The translations under genes and the position numbers were made by a program. Below the pieces are notes generated by a model. That model was not told where the DNA came from. It did no database searches and saw nothing but the letters and a program-made list of their open reading frames with translations. Below are positions 55,701 to 64,000 of a DNA stretch of 64,000 nt, piece by piece. Position 1 is the stretch's first letter. Every line of letters begins with the position of its first letter. Source of the stretch: Myxocyprinus asiaticus (taxonomy: Eukaryota > Chordata > Actinopteri > Cypriniformes > Catostomidae); contig NC_059348.1 of assembly GCF_019703515.2 (NCBI RefSeq), positions 25,104,156 through 25,168,155 of the forward strand. The letters are read 5' to 3'.

Positions 55701-57626
55701 TGCTGCATTGTCTGCATCCGACATTTGTTACGTTTGCATCCTTAACACTGCAATGATCACTCAGACAAGATTAAAATTATGAACTAGCATCAGACACTGT
55801 CTGTAGGCTAGATCACAATTTTTCCACATGAAATTAACTTAAGAATTTTTCGAGTTCAAAAGTTATGCTCAATCGACATAATCTGTGACATTATGTTGAT
55901 TACTACTACTACTACTACTACTACAAAAAAAAGGTTCATCTCTATAGCCACAAGTTGTAGCCTAAACATTATGTTAACATGATGTTAGTGTGATAAAACG
56001 GCTTACTATTTTTATCTGTGTATAGTTATATCAAATATTAGGCTGACAACTTCGTTGTCATTACTACGTAATGCCAGTAAACATAATGAAGTAAATGCCA
56101 TAATGCTGGCAAATCTGTAATAACACAAATAGTCACAAATAGCTCCACTTTCTTCCATTGTACAGTACAGTAAGTGCCTGTAACCACAATTCTTGTTTTT
56201 GAATTCAAATAAAAAATGTTTGCTGCTTTGTCCAATTTAGAATCCAGAGTGAAAAGATAAGCAATTTTGCATTTCAAGGAAGATGCCATGACCATTAAAA
56301 GTATTAAATATTTCCAGTTTCCAGAGGGAAGTTTGGCTTAATGCAACGGTCTCTTTCATTGGATAATGGCTCATGACATCAATTTAGTCTCTGCAGAATT
56401 CCACCTCTGGCTAAGTGGATGTGCTGTTCAGACATCAGGAACATATATTCCAAAACAGGGTGGATTTAGGGTGACTGGTGGCAACGGCAACAGCACCAGC
56501 AGGCATGCATTAAAGGACGTCACTCAATATGAACAATAGATTTGTTTCTCTCTCTTACTTAACAAACTCACTGGGCTCATGGCCCTAATAAACCTACTAC
56601 ACAACACTTTGGTGAAGGTTTCTCTGCAAAGCAAAAAAAATATTTACGAGCATACTAACTACACAGCTCTTACTGTACCAAAAGCAAGACATTCTCTTCA
56701 GGCAGAGCATGTTGCCAGGCAACCAGTACTTTTCAAAAAACATAAAATACAAAGCCTCTGAAATCATATCTTGCCAATAAATTATGACTGCTATGACAGT
56801 GTCATAGAGCTTGTAATTGGGTCAGCATAACAAAAGCTATAAAATAAATCAATAAGGCTGTGAGGAGCTGTGCAAAGTTGTGATGTAAAACCACTTAAGT
56901 TAAGATTTGCCTCATGCAGTTTTCCAAAAGTACTTTCAAAAGCAAATTGAATGACTGAAGAACCAACTGCATAATTTTATCCTCCTTTAAATTTTCCTTT
57001 GTATGCGCTTTAATATCTAGGCTGATTAAATTCCTGTCTCCTCATTTATCACTTAGTAGTTTGTCATTCCCTTCTCTCTGTGCTCTTTCAGTGCAAAGAC
57101 TGTCTAGCTCCCACCTCTGAAAAATAATAAACTCAGAGGAGCTTATACTGTATGTGGGTAAGCATTATGTCAGTTAGGGGTAAAAATTATTGCCTAAATT
57201 GGCATTATGCTCATTCACATATAAGCTTCTCTAAAGTTTATTATATTTTAGAGTGGGAGCAAGAAAGTCTTAGCGTTGAAAAAGGAATTCTGTGTTCTCT
57301 TGAAGTCACATATTTTGCAGCATCCTATAATGTAGATTTTCAACCCACTTTGAGAGATGCTCCACATCTCATGGTGATTTGTTACCAAAGACATCCACCC
57401 ACCTTCTATGTCTCACAGCCTGAATACTAGAATAGCTTGATGAAACTAAAGTGACAGCAAAGCAGCATAAAGCGGCTTCTTTTAGTTCAGTGTTTTCTTT
57501 TTGAATTGTGAGCCATGAAAAAGAACCAGGCTAGGTTGACTCGTTGGTGTTTGTGATGTTTTCAGTGTTTCTCAAATTGGTGCTCCTTTAATTCTAAACA
57601 AGTCTTTTTCAATCTAACTTTCATAG
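55701..57626. other. presumed intron or spacer before the AKAP2/MISP-like gene
   Basis: Contains a short (TAC)n run at 55903-55923. Otherwise AT-rich, with no recognised exon or transposon end. Confidence 0.4.
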
Positions 57627-59646
57627 AGAGCTACAGCTGGTGTGAGAAGGTCAAATGGCAGTGAACTAAATGAAGGCAAAAGCACCTCAGTAAATCAGCA
57701 ACAAAAAGAGCAGGAATACCACTCTGAGGCAGTCACCATGGAGACCAGCCTGCTTTCAGAAATGGCTGATCTAACAGACTGTAAAATGGATCCTGGGTAT
57801 ACAGAGGACCAGAAATGCCAGTTCAGGGAGGAGGAGAAAGAATCTTTTGCCACATATTTCTCAGAGTGCCTAGATACCACAAAGAGCAACCCACAGGAAG
57901 ACAAGGATGGGCAAGATAGCAAAGATGCAATCAATAAATGTGAGAGCTCAGGTGAATCTGATGGCAGCACAGACTCTCAAGAGGGCATTTTTGGCAAGGT
58001 CAAAGAACAAGAGGAGTCAAATCCTAGAGAACATTTTACCTCTGAGCTTCAAAAAGACTCTCACATGAATGACCAACTACAAGAGGAAGAGGAAATCAAC
58101 ATTTCTAATGATGCCAAGGTGGAAGAACACATTGAGCCCCAGGTGGATGAACAAGAGAAATCTGAGCTAGAGCAGCAAATCCTGGAGTTAGCAATTTCTG
58201 AATTCCCAACTGAATCAAAGGATATGGATAAAGATGACTTAAGTGATTGTCTACATGTGGAGATGGCCATTATTTCATCAGACAGCGATGCTGAGGAGCA
58301 ATGGAGGTCCATAGTTTCATCAACTGTTGAAGAAAATGTTGATCTCTTGGGTATGGATGAACCAGAGGACAACTCTGAAGACCAAGCAAGGCATGAAGAC
58401 CATACAGTGACTGACAGCAATGCTGAAAATGAAGATGGAACCCTGGCAATGAACATAAGTGAAAGTGATATTCTAGAACAACCAGAATGTCCCACAGAGT
58501 GTGAGCTGCAGGACATTGCTTCAGATTCCTCTGTCCATTATTGTAACAAGATTCCAGAGGATGAGGATGAGAAAGAGCTTGTGCAAAGCTCAAAGCACAA
58601 CATGCAGCGCCTGTCCTGCTCAACTTCGGAGCTCGACAAGAAGGTGCCCCAAGACTTCTGTGTGGTTCAGGACATAAAGAGCGAGAATGTCAGTACAGAG
58701 CACTTGGATTTCAGCGTGACACGCAAGCAATGGCAGAAGATGGAAGAGCAAACCAAGGGTCAGGTGCACCGGCCCGTGGTGAGGCTGGGGTCTTGCCAGG
58801 TTGGTCACAGCTTCATGTATACACCTGTGCGCAACATTGATCGCCCCAGGAAAGACCCTGACATAGACAGTCTTGGTCTGGGAGATTACCAGTACACACA
58901 GTTCAGTCCCTGTTCAGAGGACTCTGGTCTAGAGGACACAAGCTACAGGTCCCCTTATGATGAGCCAGAGACTCCTGTGGAGAGGGAGATACGTGAAGCT
59001 CTGGAGCGAGAGGAGAATTTCAGGCGAGAGAGGGCAATGGCGAAGGCCTTTGCTGGTGAGGCTACGCAAGTTAAGCCCAAGCCTGGTACTCTTCAACAGA
59101 GCAGATCGGAGCCTGGTGAGCGAGGAAGGATGTTTGACACACCAGAGGACAGATGCAGGTCTCAAAGATCTATTAGTGCAAGAACTCCAACTTTCTCCAT
59201 CACTGCTTCATCTGGAAGAGGTCCCACATACCACGAAATGACAGCCAATAATGTCATCATACTCAAGCCGGATTTGTACCCCACCAGCCCACGGAATCTA
59301 GGGAAAGGAGGCCTGCTCCCTCCAGGGACAAGCAATTGCCAAGAATGGCCATCAGACATGAACAATGTCATTATCCTAGAGACTTCCAATCTCATCATCC
59401 GAAGTGCATCGGAATTCTGCCTAAGCACCGCATGCCAAGACACCCAAGAGAGCACGTTTCCCAACAATCCCTTCTTCAAACTGCGCTCCCATAGCACCCA
59501 GTCTCTGGTGGACCTGGAGATCAAGATGGTGAGGCAAAGAGAAGAGGAGCTCAGGAGGCAGAGAGCACAACTATATGTAAAGGAGAGATATGACACGGTG
59601 CTAGTGTCCCCCAGCCAACTGCAGAATTTCACTTATGAGAGACCAG
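57627..59646 (+). CDS. AKAP2/MISP-like gene, large exon
   Basis: Acceptor ctttcatag, donor aga cca g/gtagca. The open frame extends upstream to the acceptor (RATAGVRRSNGS), so a preceding coding or leader exon is possible, but the first Met is at 57738. Very rich in Glu, Asp, Ser and Gln up to about 58600. The conserved family blocks lie in the last third. Confidence 0.85.
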
Positions 59647-60236
59647 GTAGCATTTATTTAAATAATGATATAGATATTGATTAATTAAGTCATTCAATGT
59701 TGTTTATTTTTTTTTTTTTTGGAAGTAGTTACTTCCAAAACTGTTATGACATAATGATGTTGTTAAAGGGATAGACCTATTCCTATAAGCAGATGACATT
59801 TCTTTTATTTGGATACAGGAGAAATACCAACAAAATCAAAGTCATCCCCCTCGTCTCCTTCGAAGACACGCAAAATGGATCGCTTCACTTTGTCCTGTGA
59901 TCACAAGGTACTCTAAATTTAGGGATGTATGTTATGTTCAAAAGTTGTGTTTTTAAACTGCATATTTTTCTGTTTGTTTGTGCTTTCATTCTGTACATCA
60001 TATTTAACTGTCTGGAATTCCATTTCAATGCATTCTTCTCTTTTTCATTTACATGTCTTTGACATCTCATTGTTCTGTGCTCATTTCACCTTGAAACTGG
60101 AAACTGCATGCAGTTTTACAGGTGAAACTTTCTCCTTTAGTTCCCCGTGGCACCTTACCCTCGAGTCAGACGGAAAAGTGCCCTGGCCCAGAGGTGGGAG
60201 GCAGGTATATTTGCCAATCATCAGCAACAAGACTGA
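57627..60236 (+). CDS. AKAP2/MISP-family protein (AKAP2_C-type C-terminus), three exons
   Basis: Exons 57627-59646, 59819-59907 and 60141-60236 join in frame (phases 1 and 0) and stop at 60234-60236. The ATG at 57738 has an ideal context (gtcaccatgg) and gives 697 residues. Family hallmarks are ETPVEREIREALEREENF (about residue 411), MVRQREEELRRQRAQLY (about 597) and the end RRKSALAQRWEAGIFA, nearly identical to the end of AKAP2 as I recall it (RRKSALALRWEAGIYA); MISP ends similarly. The N-terminal half is acidic and probably disordered. EQQILELAISEF (residues 145-156) fits the spacing of a PKA RII-anchoring helix. AKAP2 anchors PKA to actin and MISP is an actin-binding spindle-positioning protein; a cytoskeletal scaffold role is inferred. 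It sits about 7 kb downstream of palmd in the same direction. Confidence 0.8.
59819..59907 (+). CDS. AKAP2/MISP-like gene, middle exon
   Basis: Acceptor ggatacag and donor gtactc bound 89 bases encoding GEIPTKSKSSPSSPSKTRKM then DRFTLSCDHK. Phase 1 in, 0 out, fits both neighbours. Ser/Lys-rich, as in the corresponding part of AKAP2. Confidence 0.82.
60141..60236 (+). CDS. AKAP2/MISP-like gene, last coding exon
   Basis: Acceptor tctcctttag, then FPVAPYPRVRRKSALAQRWE and AGIFANHQQQD with stop TGA. This is the strongest family signature in the gene. Confidence 0.88.
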   Translation, partial: FPVAPYPRVRRKSALAQRWEAGIFANHQQQD

Positions 60237-61284
60237 ATTATTTGACTAAATTAAGTAAATAAGCACAAATCAAGACTATTACAGTGTAAGCATGTAAAAC
60301 TAGTTTTAGAGAGTAATACATTCAGTACAATGACAAACCTGGAACTTATAAGATAAGTATTAAATATATACTTGCAGCACAGTAAACTGACCTTTTTACA
60401 AATTTTGAAGTGAATAGTATTTTCATTCTGAATTTTATCCTGGATAAACTTTTATATAATTGCAGATGAAGCACAGTTTATAATGTATTCCTATATTGCA
60501 CTATGTACAAAATGTCAAACACTGAGATCTTTATTATTTTAATTTCACAATACATGCATGATTTTAAAAAAGTGACACTAATTTTGAGTCTTAGATTAAA
60601 AATACATTTTGTTACAAAGACATTTTGTCACTTTAAGCATAAAACCGTGATACAGTGGAGAAAATAGATTGACAGAAATACTTATCTTTGATTTAATGTG
60701 ATCAAAAGTTCAATTTTAGACAGAGAATACCATTGCTTGGACTGTCTACAGAATGGTGTCTGATGATCGATAGTTACAGTATTTTAATATGTTTTGGATG
60801 TATCTCCGAGAGGTTTTTACAAGATAAGTAGTTGAATTCTGCACCATAATTAGATTGTGATTGTGATTATTTTAATAATTTTCAGCTTTGATCGCCTGCT
60901 AATAATGCAAACATTTATTCTTGTGTGTAAATATTTGTGTGTAATAAATATTTAAAACAATGTACTCCATAATTCATGTTGCATCTTAATAGATATGTTT
61001 CTTCCTTGCAGTTTTCAGTGCAAATATGTTTAAACCTAGAAATAAAATGGAAATTAACTTTGATAATGGTTTCTCATGTGATATAAATAATTCTAGGCAT
61101 TCCTCCCACTTTCTGTCCTGAAAAGTTTCTGCATGATTCATATGCTGGTTATATGTCACCTATGGAGACGAGAAGTGAGATACAGAATGCTGAGTTTCCA
61201 AGCACAAAAAGAGCAAGGACAGCCACTCTAAACTTTGTATCCTGTGGAAGCAAGAAGAAAAGAACTTGATATGCACAGTACATT
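60237..61284. other. probable 3' UTR of the AKAP2/MISP-like gene, then spacer
   Basis: aataaa signals occur at about 60943-60948 and 61039-61045. A stretch at 61097-61269 after an acceptor-like ataattctag stays open in two frames; see the separate note. No element was recognised. Confidence 0.4.
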
Positions 61285-61530
61285 AGATTAACTCAGATAA
61301 ATATTGTTTCATATATCTTTTGGGGATTTTTAATTTGACAAAATGAGATATGAGGCAGAATGTAAGCCTCAGTCACCATTCACTTTCATGGCATCTGTTT
61401 TTCATACAATTTCATACAATGAAAGTAAATTGGTGACTGATGCTAACATTCTGGCTAACATCTCCTTTAGTCATATGCATTTGGAACAACATTAGAGTAA
61501 GTGATAGCAGAATTTTCAATTGAACTATCA
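61285..61530. repeat. Angel-like fragment
   Basis: Contains tcagtcaccattcactttca, catacaatgaaagtaaattg and aacatctcctttagtcatat with tttggaacaacattagagta, the signature of the fish hairpin family. Confidence 0.6.
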
Positions 61531-61658
61531 ATTTAAGAATTTCATTGAGCATATTGTGATACACGCTGCTTTCTTTTATAATTAATATGGCAGAGTGTTT
61601 GCTTTCATCCCCACCTTTATGGATGGAAAATTAGTTTGAGTAAAGTTTGGCCTTACCC

Positions 61659-61720
61659 AGTTTTCATTCCCAGAAAAGTTTGGAAGAACTGGAAGCTCAT
61701 CTTCATTGTCACTCCCTGCT
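61659..61720 (-). CDS. frrs1: frrs1 exon, most 3' one recognised
   Basis: Acceptor tgtgtctcag, donor tgg/gtaagg; encodes GSDNEDELPVLPNFSGNENW, matching the position of the cytoplasmic segment before the last helix of FRRS1. If the donor is not used, the frame ends 22 codons later (VRPNFTQTNFPS and on to LPY). Confidence 0.65.
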
Positions 61721-64000
61721 GAGACACAAAAAATTACTAAAAACAGACTGATACATCATTTTGGAAAACATATTTTGCCTCATTTCAGTTTCAGCTGGAA
61801 TTATCTTACAATTTCTGTCTGAACCACAGGCAGAATGATTGAATTGACACTGTGTACTCCCAAAAGAATTAGTTGTGTACTTGTCATTTATGGAACAATA
61901 TCTTTGGCATTTTAAATGAGCAGAAGTCCATTTAGATGTTTAAAACAAGACTTCACTTTGGTCATGAGGTTAAATATTTTCACAGCATTTTCCAAAGGCC
62001 TTTCATGTCTGAAAATTAGCTATACAAACCTTTTCTAATAAGACCTTGCTTGTGAAGTCGTAAAACTAGCTTTATAACAATGGTCCAAACCACAAACCCA
62101 GAGAGCACCCCTGTGGTCCATGGGAAAGGGAGCAAAAGAGACTGTTGCTGTATTCCAACAAACATGGAAGCCACTGGAATAAAAAATAAAAATAAATAAT
62201 AAAAAGTCATTTGGCATTTGTTGATGTTTTCCCAGTTATATTGTATTACTAAAAGGAAGATATTTATTTGAGATAAACTTTCAAATCACTACAATTCCAA
62301 AGAGCAAAATTCACCAGCAATAATTTCAGCAGCATTTCCTACACCCCAGTGCAACCAATTGAATATCCACCTCCTGAGAAAATGAAATGATTATACAGGG
62401 AGCTATTCTTTAACTGACATTTTGCTACAGGCTACAGAGTTAATAAAAGCCAAAAATGATTTATATCTTAATATAAAGTTTAGTACTCCCAAGCTGTAAA
62501 ATCAAGCTAATTTGTTTGAAACTAAAAATGTGTTAAAGAATACCTTGCGGAGTCCGGGGCTGGTCTGAAAGCAGCGATTATAGGCTGACAGAGAGCGAGA
62601 ATCATAACAGTGCAGCCTAGGTATGGATGAGCACCTGCTTTCTACAGAGAATCAATACACACATTATAAAGACTATAACCTATTACAACATACCACACAA
62701 CATAAAAAAAAAAAAAACTCTGATTCTGATATGGTTCTGAAATGAAATGGTGTCTCCTACTGGCAAGGAGTGAAACTGTGGCATTGAATAAATAGAATAG
62801 ATTCAATTTTGTCACTTTAATTAAGATTTAAGCATTTTTATTGCAAATCAATGTGTTACCGACAGAGAGCACAGACTCTACTCACTGTGCTCCATTTTTG
62901 TCTGTAGATGAAGGGAAAGATGAAGCCAACAGCTGTGAGCAACAATGTAAATGACATCAATCCACGATGCACCTACAACCAGAAAGGAATTTATGCGATT
63001 GTGGAGAATTAATTACAAGTGAAATGTGCAGAAATGTATGAATACTTGTAAAAACCATGCAGATGCAGAACATGCAGCAACCACAAGAAAAAGGCATGGT
63101 ATGAGAGATTTTATGGCAATAGAAGCATTGGTGTATAGTATAAAAACATGTTGGAGTTAAATCCTCATACCTGAAACCATATCTTTTGTCCAAACAGTGT
63201 TTGTTCCGGCCAATCAGGTTTAAAATAACTGGCCATTAATGTTCCAGTGCTTTCTGCTAGCATCCAGGCAATCAGCATGAGCACTCCTACATTTACAGAA
63301 GCAGTTGTTGATGAGGTTCATTATATTTGGAAATCTGAAGTCCTTTGCATGTTACACCCCTAATAGCACACATACATCACCCAGACGTCTATTTGATGCA
63401 TGTGTTTACAACTGGAAGATGTATTTTTTTAGGTTGTTTGCTCATCTGCAATAACATCTAAAAGACATTTCTTCTCAGATGTCAATAAGACATTCAGCAG
63501 ATGTCTTTGAGATGTTTATGATTTAGAATGTTTGTTAATCTGATCTTTTTATGATGTTTAGCAGATGTTAATTAGAATGTGATGCTTTCCAGATGAAACG
63601 CTCTTAAAAAGGCATCTCAGAGATTTACGTGTGCTGTTTGGGATCTCTACTAATGGTTATAGTTTATTCATAATGGATGACTTAAAATGTCAATTAATCT
63701 AATCTAATTGCCAATTTAACAAATGATGCTTTCATCCAAAGTGAATCACAGTACACTTATAACATCTGGATTATCCCTCTGGAGTAACCAGGGGTTACGT
63801 GTATTGCTAAATGGCAAAATGGTGATATTTTGTAAACCCCTTGCAATGATGGTACCTACAATCTTTTAGTAACCCGTCTTGATCTTTAATCACTACGCTA
63901 CATCACAATGCTAATTACAGTGGCATTGTAAGTAGTCTGCAGTAAGGTTTATTACAAGAAAACACCTACCATGCCATTTCATGAGCTGTGGGGAACGAGA
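61659..64000 (-). CDS. frrs1: ferric chelate reductase 1 (cytochrome b561 part), seven exons visible, 5' end outside
   Basis: Read from right to left, the exons are 63970-64000 (partial), 63171-63286, 62886-62972, 62544-62641, 62315-62373, 62030-62173 and 61659-61720. Every junction has AG/GT borders and phases match (1, 0, 0, 2, 1, 1). FRRS1 is a membrane ferric reductase with reelin, DOMON and cytochrome b561 domains; only the last is in the window. The four haem-ligand histidines are visible: MKWHGVLM, WFQVHRGLM, AGAHPYLGC and NWLHWGVG. Hydrophobic helices include VLMLIAWMLA, FTLLLTAVGFIFPFIY, CTVMILALCQPIIAAF and GVLSGFVVWTIVIKLVLRL. The family-typical last helix after SGNENW was not found and may lie in an unrecognised exon. 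The gene converges on the AKAP2/MISP-like gene. Zebrafish may have two frrs1 copies, so the exact paralogue is open. Confidence 0.85.
62030..62173 (-). CDS. frrs1: frrs1 exon with transmembrane helix
   Basis: Encodes VASMFVGIQQQSLLLPFPW, then the helix GVLSGFVVWTIVIKLVLRL, then HKQGLIRK. Acceptor tttattccag, donor aaaag/gtttgt. Confidence 0.85.
62315..62373 (-). CDS. frrs1: frrs1 exon with a haem histidine
   Basis: 59 bases: RWIFNWLHWGVGNAAEIIA, containing the N-W-x-H-W box typical of FRRS1. Acceptor ttttctcag, donor gctg/gtgaat. Confidence 0.85.
62544..62641 (-). CDS. frrs1: frrs1 exon with a haem histidine and helix
   Basis: KAGAHPYLGCTVMILALCQP then IIAAFRPAPDSA. Acceptor tctctgtag, donor gcaag/gtattc. 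Confidence 0.87.
62886..62972 (-). CDS. frrs1: frrs1 exon with a haem histidine and helix
   Basis: 29 codons: VHRGLMSFTLLLTAVGFIFP and FIYRQKWST. Acceptor tggttgtag, donor aca/gtgagt. Confidence 0.87.
63171..63286 (-). CDS. frrs1: frrs1 exon with the first b561 helix
   Basis: VLMLIAWMLAESTGTLMASY followed by FKPDWPEQTLFGQKIWFQ. Acceptor taaatgtag, donor cag/gtatga. Confidence 0.87.
63287..63969. other. frrs1 intron with degenerate agatgt-type repeats
   Basis: Between about 63385 and 63620 short motifs (cagatgt, agacat, gatgttta) recur irregularly, suggesting an old decayed tandem array. No exon. Confidence 0.35.
63970..64000 (-). CDS. frrs1: frrs1 exon, cut by the window edge
   Basis: RSPQLMKWHG with donor catg/gtaggt. 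It joins in phase 1 to the next exon to give KWHGVLML, which contains the first haem-ligand histidine of the b561 domain. Confidence 0.85.

Noticed and set aside
55384..55782. 132-codon plus-strand frame as a separate gene
   Set aside because: No domain, signal or splice support; Cys- and Ser-rich random composition; it overlaps a CpG-rich block that is better read as regulatory.
49545..57740. Direct palmd to AKAP2/MISP-like fusion by splicing 50429 to 57627
   Set aside because: The donor leaves phase 1 and the acceptor needs phase 0; the join hits a stop codon within about 13 codons.
58061..58516. Ser-rich minus-strand frame of 151 codons
   Set aside because: It is the shadow of the acidic, Glu/Asp-rich region of the AKAP2/MISP-like exon.

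Overview
This window reads as nuclear DNA of a ray-finned fish, most likely a cypriniform (carp or zebrafish relative). The protein-coding genes are vertebrate genes split by GT-AG introns. The space between their exons is packed with elements typical of teleosts: Tc1-like transposons, DIRS and Gypsy retrotransposons, L1-like and Rex1/L2-like LINEs, tRNA-derived SINEs, short inverted-repeat elements and long (TA)n tracts. No bacterial operon, CRISPR array or rRNA gene is present.

Four host genes can be supported by exon structure. (1) Bases 1-407 are the 3' end of plppr4 (plus strand), whose C-terminal tail is recognisable. (2) palmd (palmdelphin) lies on the plus strand: a likely 5' UTR exon ends at 30850 and six coding exons span 36599-50488. 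All junctions stay in frame and give a 440-residue protein that ends in a CaaX box. (3) A gene of the AKAP2/MISP family lies on the plus strand, with three coding exons at 57627-60236. (4) frrs1 (ferric chelate reductase 1) lies on the minus strand from about 61659 to beyond the right edge; seven exons are visible and all four haem-ligand histidines are in place. From memory, the order PLPPR4, PALMD, FRRS1 matches human 1p21.2. The AKAP2/MISP-like gene between palmd and frrs1 is the unexpected member: PALM is followed by MISP, PALM2 by AKAP2 and PALM3 by MISP3, but I recall no such partner next to mammalian PALMD.

The rest is mobile DNA. 767-1992 is a decayed Tc1-like element. 2332-5700 is an internally deleted DIRS element. 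9335-9763 is a solo-LTR-like insertion. 15337-16957 and 19451-21100 are two copies of one Tc1-like family in opposite orientation, the second inside an L1-like LINE (18540-23870). 24339-28460 is a Gypsy element with integrase upstream of reverse transcriptase (Gmr1-like order). 31544-33150 is a third Tc1-like element of another family. 38838-41278 is an inverted-terminal-repeat element carrying a TRIM-like LTR element. 42089-47422 is a nested stack: a mariner/Tc-type element holding an LTR retrotransposon, which in turn holds a LINE. Most of these lie between plppr4 and palmd or inside palmd introns.

The most interesting points are the AKAP2/MISP-family gene beside palmd, the CaaX box on this palmdelphin, the Gmr1-like Gypsy, and a LINE whose 5' end appears fused to a copy of gag sequence from the retrotransposon it landed in. 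Nothing here looks like a wholly new kind of system. Family names come from recognition of motifs and memory, not from searches.
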